DNA of 21,089 nt from Lentisphaeria bacterium UBA1724. GTDB taxonomy: Bacteria > Verrucomicrobiota > Lentisphaeria > Oligosphaerales > Oligosphaeraceae. This document shows, one piece after another, positions 1-7,210 of this stretch. Position numbers and translations under genes: made by a program. The stretch is taken from positions 1-21,089 of the forward strand of contig DCIO01000122.1 of the NCBI GenBank assembly GCA_002315885.1, given 5' to 3'. The notes below the pieces were generated by a model. The model did no database searches, was not told where the DNA came from, and saw only the letters and a program-made list of their open reading frames with translations. How positions within the stretch are numbered: the first letter of the stretch is position 1; each line of letters opens with the position of its first letter.

Positions 1-56
1 AGCTAGAAAGTCTAGATCTAGAGGCGCTAGCTAGAAAATCTAGAAGCCTAGAAAAG
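1..56. repeat. CTAG-rich tandem repeat, two 28-bp units, possibly continuing left of the window
   Basis: The first 56 bases contain seven CTAG tetramers (3, 12, 18, 27, 31, 40, 48), a tetramer usually scarce in bacterial DNA. Bases 1-16 (AGCTAGAAAGTCTAGA) recur at 29-44 with a single change, giving a 28-bp period. Three TCTAGA and one GCTAGC palindromes sit inside. The array starts at the window edge, so its true length is unknown. It lies just upstream of the AT-rich leader of the four-helix-bundle gene. Function is unknown; a regulatory or recombination role would be inference only. Confidence 0.7.
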
Positions 57-180
57 ACCAAATCAGAAGTCGTTGAGATTTCGGGAGTTTTATAAAAAAT
101 ACGGTTTTATTTTCATATTCTATTTTCATTTTATCATCATCGAAAATTTAAGAAAAAGTGAATTTTTATACTTATTTTTC

Positions 181-209
181 TTGAACATCCGCAATTATTG
201 CATTATCTT
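181..209 (+). promoter_or_regulatory. Possible sigma-70-type promoter of the four-helix-bundle gene
   Basis: TTGAAC (181-186) and TATCTT (204-209) are separated by 17 bp. Each matches the -35 and -10 consensus at four of six positions. They lie in a strongly AT-rich stretch (about 61-258) and end about 60 bp before the start codon at 270. AT-rich DNA gives such matches easily, so this is a weak call. Confidence 0.3.
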
Positions 210-269
210 ATGAAAAGTCAAACATCTTTTTAGTTTCATCTTACAACCAAAAAACAAAAGGAGAGAATC

Positions 270-986
270 ATGTCGAATCCCCCATTGTCCCCCGCATCGA
301 ATCCACAGAACATCCCACCGCAGATATTGCGTCGTCAAGTGAACTGGGAGAATTTGCATTTTTACCAGAAGAGCAAGAGTTTATACTCGATTACATACTA
401 TTTCACGCAGCATTTTCTCAAGAAGGGGGATCGGACGATAGACCAGATGTTACAGGCTGCGCGTTCTGGGAAGCAGAACATCGTGGAAGGTTCTGCGGAT
501 GGTGTGACCTCGTCGGAGATGGAGTTAAAGTTATTGAATGTCTCCCGTGCGAGTTTCAAGGAGTTATTGGAGGATTACGAGGATTATCTCCGTGTTCGGA
601 ATCTAAGTCAATGGACGAGTAGCCACACTAGTTACGACGAGATGTTGCGGTATTGTCGCGAGCACAATCAGCCCTCTGACTACGAGAGTCTTTTACCGAA
701 GCAGAGTGACGAAGCGATGGCGAACATGGCGATTACGCTATTGCACATGGTAGATAGAATGATGATGAGTTACCAGCGTCGTCTGGAGAAGCGTTTTCTG
801 GAAGAGGGTGGGATACGGGAGCGCATGACTGCGGCTCGGTTATCCTACCGAACACAGCAGCGCGAATACGTCCAGAAATTGGAACGCCAAATAGAGTTCA
901 TGAAAAATAAACTTTCTCAATATCAGGAGGCACCTCTTCCCCCGGTTCCCCCGCCGCCCACTCCCCCCGTGGAGGAGCAGGCTTGA
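270..986 (+). CDS. Four-helix-bundle (S23/IVP-like) protein with C-terminal suffix region
   Basis: The protein has 238 residues. Residues about 28-170 read as the four-helix-bundle family first known from 23S rRNA intervening-sequence proteins and related to the Avd accessory protein of diversity-generating retroelements. The hallmark stretch is QAARSGKQNIVEG (62-74), followed by a long acidic helix (82-108). The usual family member has about 120 residues. This one continues with a charged, coiled-coil-like helix (about 168-217) and a proline tail (222-234). I recall a four-helix-bundle suffix domain of this kind in Lentisphaerae-type paralogues, but this needs a profile search. The start is supported by AGGAGAG at 259-265. 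Molecular function is unknown; nucleic-acid or protein binding is possible. The gene is isolated, AT-richer than its neighbours and converges on the next gene with an 11-nt gap, which suggests an accessory or dispersed gene. Confidence 0.85.
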   Translation: MSNPPLSPASNPQNIPPQILRRQVNWENLHFYQKSKSLYSITYYFTQHFLKKGDRTIDQMLQAARSGKQNIVEGSADGVTSSEMELKLLNVSRASFKELLEDYEDYLRVRNLSQWTSSHTSYDEMLRYCREHNQPSDYESLLPKQSDEAMANMAITLLHMVDRMMMSYQRRLEKRFLEEGGIRERMTAARLSYRTQQREYVQKLERQIEFMKNKLSQYQEAPLPPVPPPPTPPVEEQA

Positions 987-997
987 GTTGTCAGGCT

Positions 998-2227
998 TTA
1001 TGCCTTGGCGTTCTTGCGGAGTGTGAGGACATTCAGCATGTTCAGCGCATAGAAGAAAGCCAGCATGACGATGACGCCATTGAGTCCCCACTTCGCTTCC
1101 ACCCGCAGGGAGACCTGATTTCCCACCAGGCCCGCGAAACCCCAGGCGGAGAGCACCGCGCCGTGGATCTTGGAGATGTTGTCCATGCCGAAATGATCTG
1201 CCAGGACAGCGGGGATTGTGGAGAATCCTGCGCCATAGCAGGCGTTGATGACCAGGAGTGTGATGCCGATGGCCATGGGCCAGAAGGAGAGGAGCATGAC
1301 GCCCAGGGAAATGGCGAGAAGAATCAGCAGGATGTTGATGCGTCGCGCCAGCTTATCGCTCCACCAGGCGAAGATGAGTCGTCCTCCGCCATTCATGAGC
1401 CCGCATCCGGTGATGACCAGGGTAATCAGCGCCTCCTCATATCCAACCTTCCCCATCAACTGTTTGGAGAGTGGAATCAAGGAGAGTCCGCAGCTGATAT
1501 TCAGGAACATGAAGAGCCATGCCCGCAGGAACCAACCATTGCTCAGCAGTCGGCCGTAGGTGAAGCCACTCTGGGCGCCAGGCAGCGCATCCAGCTTGTG
1601 CTGTGCGCGGACTGCCGCCGCGGGCTTGAGAATCAGTACCGCCCCCAGGAGCATGGGCAGGACGTAGATTGCCGCCAGCACAAAGAAAATCTTTGTGATA
1701 TCGAAAGAATTCTTGAGTGCCTTGTCGATGAGTGTGCAGAGGGACGATCCCAATCCGAAGCTGATGATGGGGATTGCGGCGGCGATGGCCTTGTGTTCCT
1801 GGAACCAAAGCATCAGAGTCTTGACGGGGGTGATATAGATGACGCCCGTACCCAATCCCAGCAGGAAGCCATATCCCAAGTCCACCAGCAACAATGACTT
1901 CATGTTAATTCCAATGCCAGTGACACAAAGTCCGGAGATAAAGAGTGCAATGCCGACGAATGCGGAGAGTCGGATATTCTTTTCGACAATCTTTCCGAAG
2001 AATGCCGCGCCCATCCCCAGGAAGAAAATTCCCAGCGAGAATGCGAATTGGACTTTCGCCTGAGGACGGCCGATGTACTCGGCGATGCGCTCGGAGAAAA
2101 TGGTGAAGGCGTAAATCTGTCCCACTGCCAATGCCATCAGCACTGCGGGCAGAACGCCGTTGAAAATACGTTTACGGACAAGGATGGAAGAGTGTTTTTT
2201 CTCCCAATAGGAAATTGCATCATTCAT
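998..2227 (-). CDS. OFA-family (oxalate/formate antiporter-like) MFS transporter
   Basis: This is a polytopic inner-membrane transporter of 409 residues, the usual length for 12-helix major facilitator proteins. OFA-type features include a first helix reading VLMALAVGQIYAFTIFSERI, and a fourth/fifth-helix region GLGTGVIYITPVKTLMLWF followed by AIAAAIPIISFGLGSSL. A helix-8/9 region carries NGGGRLIFAWWSDKLARR, a second-half MFS signature. OFA members exchange or import small carboxylates such as oxalate, formate or pyruvate; the substrate here cannot be read from sequence. A longer frame opens at 2326, but the ATG at 2227 has an AGGAGG site 8 nt upstream and begins a normal MFS N-terminus. Two palindromes lie upstream and may be operators. 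No clear terminator follows; the convergent neighbour ends 11 nt away. Confidence 0.88.
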   Translation of the reverse strand: MNDAISYWEKKHSSILVRKRIFNGVLPAVLMALAVGQIYAFTIFSERIAEYIGRPQAKVQFAFSLGIFFLGMGAAFFGKIVEKNIRLSAFVGIALFISGLCVTGIGINMKSLLLVDLGYGFLLGLGTGVIYITPVKTLMLWFQEHKAIAAAIPIISFGLGSSLCTLIDKALKNSFDITKIFFVLAAIYVLPMLLGAVLILKPAAAVRAQHKLDALPGAQSGFTYGRLLSNGWFLRAWLFMFLNISCGLSLIPLSKQLMGKVGYEEALITLVITGCGLMNGGGRLIFAWWSDKLARRINILLILLAISLGVMLLSFWPMAIGITLLVINACYGAGFSTIPAVLADHFGMDNISKIHGAVLSAWGFAGLVGNQVSLRVEAKWGLNGVIVMLAFFYALNMLNVLTLRKNAKA

Positions 2228-2235
2228 GGTCGTCG

Positions 2236-2241
2236 CCTCCT
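2236..2241 (-). promoter_or_regulatory. Shine-Dalgarno site deciding the start of the OFA transporter
   Basis: On the minus strand this reads AGGAGG, 8 nt before the ATG at 2227. It supports that start over the in-frame ATG at 2326, which would add 33 residues not expected for the family. Confidence 0.8.
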
Positions 2242-2289
2242 GGCTTTGGGTGAATAATGCCCAGACGAACGACTTCCCGAAGGCCTGCG

Positions 2290-2304
2290 GTTCACGTGGT
2301 GAAC
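2290..2304. promoter_or_regulatory. Palindrome GTTCAC-GTG-GTGAAC, candidate operator
   Basis: A perfect 6-bp inverted repeat with a 3-bp centre lies 62 bp upstream of the OFA transporter start. Size and placement suit a dimeric repressor or activator site, but no regulator gene is nearby and no family can be assigned. Confidence 0.35.
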
Positions 2305-2342
2305 TCCACACGATGGCAAAACACACGCCACCGCCTCGTCAG

Positions 2343-2379
2343 TTCCGCAAGCGGAGATAATATAACGCCGCTTGCGGAA
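2343..2379. repeat. 12-bp perfect inverted repeat between the GH16 and OFA transporter genes
   Basis: TTCCGCAAGCGG (2343-2354) and CCGCTTGCGGAA (2368-2379) are exact reverse complements around a 13-nt AT-rich loop. It lies just past the GH16 stop codon (2401) on the minus strand. It could form an RNA stem ending that transcript, but no T-run follows on the minus strand (next bases CTGACG), so it is not a classical intrinsic terminator. The loop reads TATATT on the minus strand, so it could instead be an operator around a -10 element of the downstream transporter gene. Confidence 0.7.
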
Positions 2380-2400
2380 GTTAGACGATAGAGAAGTCAG

Positions 2401-5400
2401 CTACTCCACCTTGGTGAACTTGAGTTGTGCGGCATTGAGACCGTAGAGGAAGTAGAGTCGGAGCACATGGCGTCCCGCGGGCAGTGTCACTTTTGTGACT
2501 GCGTGCTTATCGCAACCCCAGTGCATTTTTTCGTCGGGCTTGCAGAACACCTCGAATGCCCCGATGGCATGGAAGCCATCCAGCATGAGGATTGTCTTGC
2601 CTGGGAGTGTATTGGGCGTACCGTAGTTGAAATCCACCTGGTAGGTCCCCTCTTCCGCGATATCCACGGTATATGTGGTCCATTCGCCGCTGACCACGTG
2701 GCCGATGTTGGTTGCGCCGCAATCCACTCCTTCGTCGGGACGGAAACCGCTGGACGCGCTTTGATTCTGCGGGGTGGTATCGTGATACGCCACGCCCTCG
2801 CCGCCTTCGTCGTATTTGGGGCACTCGATCACGCCGGGGATTTTCGCCGCCACGCCCTTGTATGGCGTGCCGGTCTTCACTTTTCCATCCACAATGCCAT
2901 AGAGTGTCCAGGGATCCGTATGAGCCACATTCCCCAGTTCGTCCTGCACGAAGATGACATAGGAGTGCATGTTCGCCTTGAAATTCGGGACCTCATTCTG
3001 GCGTCCCGGCCTGACATACTCCGTGGTGTCGTAGAACTCCTTGGTGAGAAGCACCTCGAAATCGTATGGCGGTTCGCTCTTGGAATCGATGAGTGCGCCG
3101 CTATCGAAGAGATAGACATTCCGAATCGGACTTTGTGTCTTGTCATTGGGCAGGACTTCCGCAGAGAATTTCAACTTTTCCCCCTCCATGGCGAAGGCGA
3201 AATCGCTTTCGGGCTTTGCGCTCCACCGGATTTGCGGGTCATTGTCATGGGGATATTCATAGACACGGACGAAATCAGTGTAGAAGTAATCGGGGTAGGT
3301 CCCCAGGGACGCGGGGCCGCCGCTCTTGCGATTGACCTGGCTGCTGACAATCACTTCCAGAGGCGTAATACCGCAGTTGTGGTTGAAGGCATCGAAGACC
3401 ACCGCGTCATACGGGCAGTGGCTTGCATGGCTCTTGATGAGCTTGCCGTCCATATAGTAGGAGATTTCGAAGGGCGTCCACTTGCAGCCGATGGTGTAGT
3501 AGCCATCCAGGTCGGGGAGTTTCGGCCCATTGAAGTTCCAGCTCTTCAGAGTATCCCCCACATAGACATGGAGATTGTGGTCCAGTACACCGCGGGCGGA
3601 CTTCCCCTTTTCCATGGCCGCCAGGTAGTAATCCTCGTAGATATCGATTTCGAAGCCGTCATAGAAGGGATTCGTATTTGTCTGGCCATAGAGCCAGAAT
3701 GCGGACCACCAGCCACTCTGGCGCTTGAAACGCCCGCGCCACTCGAAGTATCCGTATTGATACATGGTGCGGGTCTTGATGGAGGATGCCAGGAGCTTCT
3801 CGTGCTTTTCATCCCAATCCGCCTTGATGGTCAGGATGCCGTCCTTGACAGTGTAGTAGCCATCGGTATGGCTCCAGGCGGGCTTCCACTTGTTCCAGTC
3901 GATATCATCCCCGTCGAATTCGTCATCGAAGACCAGTTTCCAGCCCGCCTTCACGGGGTCGAATTCCTCCTGCGGCTTGACGATGTGGGGCACGGTGGAG
4001 AAGGGGCTCTTCTCCTCTGCTTGTCCCAGGAAGAAGTTATCCAGGGTCGCCATGCACTCGTTGCCCTCCAGGAGCAGATACGGCGTAGTGCTCTTATGAG
4101 ACACGAAGAATTCCGTCTCTCCTGCGAATTCCAGATTGGAGCCACCGGAGAGGCTGGTGGTCATGACCGCATATCGGCTAAATCCATCGCCCCCCAGGAG
4201 AATCTCCGCGGGCAAGGCGCTCTTGGGACAGGACCTCTCCGTTACAAGCGCGCCATTTTCCAGGACACGGAAAGACAGTTCCCCCGCAGTGGGGTCATTT
4301 TCGATTTCCAGCCGGAAGTCGTCAGTGCCATCCTGGAAGACCAGCGACAATTTGCCCGCGGTTTCCTTCTCCCCGAAATCCTGCAGACGCACGCCGATGA
4401 CGCGGAAGGCATCCTGTCGTTCCAGTGCCTGCAGCGTCGTCTGAGCGGGGTCGATGCGCAGGGAGTCGTTTGTCCGGAAGACGCCCTGCCCCGTAGGCGT
4501 AAGAAGACCTGGCGCGGGATATCCCGTAATCAACTCGGGATTGCCGGAACACTTTGCGCTCTCGCCGTTGAAATCCTCGATCCACTCCAGGCGCTTCACC
4601 TTCAGCTTCAGGGAGGACGAGCCCAAATCCAGGGGACCGCCCGCCTTCACCACCGCGCTGCCCGTGCCACGCACCAGTTTGATTGCCAGGATGTTCTTCC
4701 CCTTCTGCAACCAGGCGGTAGCCACGTAATTCGTGATATCGTAGAATGCCTCCACATTGCCACTCTCCATGGTATCCACCACGATCTCGCCATTGACATA
4801 GAGTTGCATCCACCAATCCGCGCCGCAACCAATGGAGTAGTTGCAGTCAATGGGAGATTCCACTTCCGCAAAAAGCCACCCCGTTTCTTTCTCCTTCTTC
4901 AGCAGCTCACCCATGTCCAGCGTGCGCATCGTACGCATCAGGGAAACACCCTTCTTGCCATCCAATTCAGCAGGAATCTCCAGGAAATTCCCAGGGACGA
5001 AATCTTCCGCCACGGGTCCGAATGCCACCCACTTGTCCGGGAAAACCACCTCTCCGCGGAATTTTCCCTCCACAAAATCCACGGCGTAATCCGAGAACTC
5101 GATTTCGCTCCCCTGAGCCAACTCGATTGCCATGTCAAAGGAGCCCGTCTCACCCGCCTTGCCATTCTTGACGGGCATAGACGCCGAATAGCTCCGCCAC
5201 TCGGGGCTCAGCACAAAGGGCACCTCCACATCCGACATGAAATTCCATTCACCCGCGAGAGTCTTGAAATACATCTGGACTTTCCCTTTGCCTTTGCCAC
5301 GGGCACGGAAGGAAATCCGCACCATATCCCCAGACATGCCGGGATAGAAATCCGTGTTGACCGCGGCGCCCCTCTCCGCCTTGATGGCGCTCATCTTCAG

Positions 5401-5595
5401 GGAATTGCCAGTCAAACCACCATTGGGAATCACCTCGATTTTGCAATCAGGCTTATACCCCGACCAGCCATTCCGCATCCACTTCTTCGGAATGCCATTG
5501 CTTCCCAATTCGTCAAAAGTGCCGTTGACAGACAACTCCACCGCAAACAGGGATAGCGCCAAAAGACAACACACAACCAACAGATTCTTCTTCAT
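2401..5595 (-). CDS. Secreted multi-domain glycoside hydrolase family 16 enzyme with CBM6
   Basis: The protein has 1064 residues and a Sec signal peptide (MKKNLLVVCCLLALSLFA, cleavage near residue 18). Domains in order are: a CBM4/9-like beta-sandwich (about 19-165); a galactose-binding-like module (about 190-320); a concanavalin-like stretch (about 340-525); the GH16 catalytic domain (about 545-780); an Ig-like linker (about 785-905); and a CBM6 (about 915-1064, with GGEGVAYHDTTPQN). The GH16 motif ExDxxE is intact as E649-I-D651-I-Y-E654: nucleophile, assisting Asp and acid/base. GH16 enzymes cleave internal beta-1,3/1,4 bonds in laminarin, mixed-linkage glucans, agar or carrageenan. The exact substrate is unclear. 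The start at 5595 was preferred over 5628 because it begins the signal peptide and has GAGG upstream. It acts outside the cell, or in the periplasm, and neighbouring transporters may take up products. Confidence 0.92.
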   Translation of the reverse strand: MKKNLLVVCCLLALSLFAVELSVNGTFDELGSNGIPKKWMRNGWSGYKPDCKIEVIPNGGLTGNSLKMSAIKAERGAAVNTDFYPGMSGDMVRISFRARGKGKGKVQMYFKTLAGEWNFMSDVEVPFVLSPEWRSYSASMPVKNGKAGETGSFDMAIELAQGSEIEFSDYAVDFVEGKFRGEVVFPDKWVAFGPVAEDFVPGNFLEIPAELDGKKGVSLMRTMRTLDMGELLKKEKETGWLFAEVESPIDCNYSIGCGADWWMQLYVNGEIVVDTMESGNVEAFYDITNYVATAWLQKGKNILAIKLVRGTGSAVVKAGGPLDLGSSSLKLKVKRLEWIEDFNGESAKCSGNPELITGYPAPGLLTPTGQGVFRTNDSLRIDPAQTTLQALERQDAFRVIGVRLQDFGEKETAGKLSLVFQDGTDDFRLEIENDPTAGELSFRVLENGALVTERSCPKSALPAEILLGGDGFSRYAVMTTSLSGGSNLEFAGETEFFVSHKSTTPYLLLEGNECMATLDNFFLGQAEEKSPFSTVPHIVKPQEEFDPVKAGWKLVFDDEFDGDDIDWNKWKPAWSHTDGYYTVKDGILTIKADWDEKHEKLLASSIKTRTMYQYGYFEWRGRFKRQSGWWSAFWLYGQTNTNPFYDGFEIDIYEDYYLAAMEKGKSARGVLDHNLHVYVGDTLKSWNFNGPKLPDLDGYYTIGCKWTPFEISYYMDGKLIKSHASHCPYDAVVFDAFNHNCGITPLEVIVSSQVNRKSGGPASLGTYPDYFYTDFVRVYEYPHDNDPQIRWSAKPESDFAFAMEGEKLKFSAEVLPNDKTQSPIRNVYLFDSGALIDSKSEPPYDFEVLLTKEFYDTTEYVRPGRQNEVPNFKANMHSYVIFVQDELGNVAHTDPWTLYGIVDGKVKTGTPYKGVAAKIPGVIECPKYDEGGEGVAYHDTTPQNQSASSGFRPDEGVDCGATNIGHVVSGEWTTYTVDIAEEGTYQVDFNYGTPNTLPGKTILMLDGFHAIGAFEVFCKPDEKMHWGCDKHAVTKVTLPAGRHVLRLYFLYGLNAAQLKFTKVE

Positions 5596-5674
5596 ACAAT
5601 TTACCTCATGTCTCCTAGTGTGATACAATCCAACTTTTCAGCCGGGGAATATAATGCGGAAGAGAAAACCCTCC

Positions 5675-5691
5675 GTATGACAAACTACAAA
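5675..5691 (-). promoter_or_regulatory. Motif TTGTAGTTTG-N2-ATAC shared with the porin gene upstream region
   Basis: The plus-strand text GTATGACAAACTACAA (5675-5690) matches GTATCGCAAACTACAA (10629-10644) at 14 of 16 positions. Both lie upstream of minus-strand genes for exported or outer-membrane proteins, at 79 and 14 nt from the start codons. A shared regulatory element is possible, but the different distances and the small sample make chance a serious alternative. Confidence 0.2.
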
Positions 5692-5710
5692 AAAACGGCA
5701 ACCGAAAAAT

Positions 5711-5865
5711 GCTGTGTCCCCCCAGAGGGTAGGTATTTCGCCCCCGGATGGGGTCAGTGAACACAGCCCCGGGCACAAGCCCGGGGTAGGTGGATTTTAG
5801 TTTTTTGGGGACCCCGTGAGGGGTCCGTGAAGCCATCAATTACCTACCCTCTTGTGGAATGTAGC
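5711..5865 (+). repeat. 155-nt inverted-repeat element with inner hairpins (candidate structured RNA or MITE-like repeat)
   Basis: Arms at 5711-5735 and 5841-5865 can pair over 25 positions: a perfect inner 12 bp (AGAGGGTAGGTA with TACCTACCCTCT), then 7 Watson-Crick, 3 G-U and 3 mismatched positions. Inside are hairpins at 5742-5753 (4 bp), 5767-5786 (8 bp, CCCCGGGC-ACAA-GCCCGGGG) and 5809-5826 (7 bp, loop GTGA). GGGGTCAGTGA (5750-5760) is echoed as GGGGTCCGTGA (5820-5830). The G-U pairs exist only in a plus-strand RNA. No coding frame of interest is present and no target-site duplication was seen. It fills most of the 363-bp gap between the GH16 and cupin genes. A dispersed palindromic repeat is the main alternative to an RNA gene. 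Confidence 0.6.
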
Positions 5866-5867
5866 GA

Positions 5868-5902
5868 GAATTGAGAATTGAAAATTGAAAATTGAAAATT
5901 GA
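5868..5902. repeat. Five tandem copies of a 7-bp unit (GAATTGA/AAATTGA)
   Basis: The core AATTG recurs exactly every 7 bp at 5869, 5876, 5883, 5890 and 5897. The first two units are GAATTGA and the last three AAATTGA. The array begins two bases after the inverted-repeat element and ends at the A-run of the cupin gene terminator. Slippage-type repeat; function unknown. Confidence 0.8.
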
Positions 5903-5934
5903 AAAATCCCCGCAGGAGGACATCCTACGGGGAT
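5902..5934 (-). terminator. Intrinsic terminator of the cupin/permease genes
   Basis: On the minus strand a 12-bp stem (5923-5934 with 5906-5917, one G-U pair) closes a 5-nt loop and is followed by five T residues. It begins 25 nt after the cupin stop codon. Confidence 0.88.
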
Positions 5935-5958
5935 CAGAATGAGCGAATTATCAGGGAT

Positions 5959-7161
5959 TTACGCCTTGAAGAAAGCCTTCCATTCGGGGTTGTTGGGACC
6001 GAAGTGCTTCAGCATCACAATGGGATCCGCCTTGGATTCATTGACGATGCGGACGCCCTTGAGGGCGGTGGCCTCGGAGACGAAGTATTCGTCGTAGGTC
6101 AGCTGACCATAGCGGATCAGTGACGGCGTTTCCAGCGGCAGGCCATTCATGGTGCCATGGCCCTGCATCATGATCAGACCGTATGCGGCCGCGTCGGTGA
6201 TGACGGCCTCCTTGCCGGGCAGGATAGTCAGTTCCTTGGCGCAGACCGCGTTGGACTTGTAGCAAATCCACTTGTCCACGAAGGCGTCGGTCTCCTTATT
6301 GACCACGGGCCGCATGAAGCGGTGCTTGACGAATTCGGGATCCACGTTGAGTTCCCAGTTCATATTGGAAATCAGGTAGTCGAAATCGCCAATCTTGTCC
6401 TCGGGGCAGTTCTTCCAAAGGAGCTGTTCGGAAATCAGCTGGTCATCCACCAGACTCTGCCACATGGCATAGACATCGCTGGCCACCTGGGGCTCGTAGG
6501 TGCAGTAGCTGCCGGGGGCGTGGAGGACGCCTGGGGGGACGTCCCAGCCCGTGCCGGGTTCCAGCTTATACGCCTTGGAAAGAGAGGTCAGCTTGTTGTC
6601 GCCCTTGGTGAAGTTAATCAGGCATTCCTTGACCTGCTCCTTGGTGGTTCCGGGTTCGAAGCCGAAGAAGGTGTAGGGGAAATGCCCGCCGTGGTTGTTG
6701 AGCTGTGGTGGGAAATAGTAGCACTCGGGCTTTCCGCGCATGCCCACCAGCGCCGCATGCTCGTCCATCTGATGGATGTGATGAGGCAGCGGTCCCAGGT
6801 TATCGAAGAATTTCGAGTAGACGGGCCAGCAGTGGTATTCATTCCAGATGCGTTCGCCCAGCAGTTCCGCCCCCAGTTCCTCCACCGCCTCGGTCAGGGG
6901 AATGAGGGTACCGTCCTCCGCGATGAGATGGCTAATGCCTTCGTTCTTGGCCGTCAGGGGGCCATTGTCCGCGGGGGTGGTGCAACCCAACCACCGTTCG
7001 TCAATGCCGCCGCGTGCGCCGCCCAGCGCGTAGTAGTCATCGGGATGGAGCTTGATGCGCCGTCCAGGAATGCAGAAGGACCGGGGAACCCAGTTGGGTG
7101 CCAGACGGAAAATCCCGCCTTGCGCCGAAAATGCCTCGCGGATTTTTTGAGAATTCGACAT
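5959..7161 (-). CDS. Mannose-6-phosphate isomerase-like cupin protein
   Basis: The protein has 400 residues, the length of class I phosphomannose isomerases, and no signal peptide, so it is cytoplasmic. Probable metal ligands of the cupin are in PLPHHIHQMDEHA (His128, His130 and/or Gln131), KPECYYF (Glu146) and PPGVLHAPGS (His214). The spacing resembles the His/Gln-Glu-His set of phosphomannose isomerase (mannose-6-phosphate to fructose-6-phosphate). The rest of the sequence is divergent, so another sugar or sugar-phosphate isomerase activity is possible. AAAGG at 7171-7175 supports the start. It lies 49 nt downstream of the large MFS-like permease and shares its terminator at 5902-5934, suggesting a two-gene operon that imports and isomerises a sugar (inference). 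Confidence 0.72.
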   Translation of the reverse strand: MSNSQKIREAFSAQGGIFRLAPNWVPRSFCIPGRRIKLHPDDYYALGGARGGIDERWLGCTTPADNGPLTAKNEGISHLIAEDGTLIPLTEAVEELGAELLGERIWNEYHCWPVYSKFFDNLGPLPHHIHQMDEHAALVGMRGKPECYYFPPQLNNHGGHFPYTFFGFEPGTTKEQVKECLINFTKGDNKLTSLSKAYKLEPGTGWDVPPGVLHAPGSYCTYEPQVASDVYAMWQSLVDDQLISEQLLWKNCPEDKIGDFDYLISNMNWELNVDPEFVKHRFMRPVVNKETDAFVDKWICYKSNAVCAKELTILPGKEAVITDAAAYGLIMMQGHGTMNGLPLETPSLIRYGQLTYDEYFVSEATALKGVRIVNESKADPIVMLKHFGPNNPEWKAFFKA

Positions 7162-7210
7162 CTGATTTTTCCTTTGTGTTTCGGAGTTGATTGGGAGAGA
7201 GAAAAAAAGA

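Noticed and set aside
11..44. XbaI/NheI-like site cluster resembling a cloning polylinker
   Set aside because: The sites fall in a 28-bp tandem repeat with one substitution and run smoothly into natural AT-rich sequence; no vector sequence is seen.
983..1897. 304-codon + strand frame over the OFA transporter
   Set aside because: Gln/Glu/Asp/His-rich antisense shadow of a membrane protein; no start signals.
2425..5556. Open frame of 1043 codons on the + strand, antisense to the GH16 gene
   Set aside because: It mirrors the GH16 frame. The GH16 gene rarely uses TTA, CTA or TCA codons, so the opposite strand lacks stops. The translation has no domain pattern and an odd His/Arg/Ile composition.
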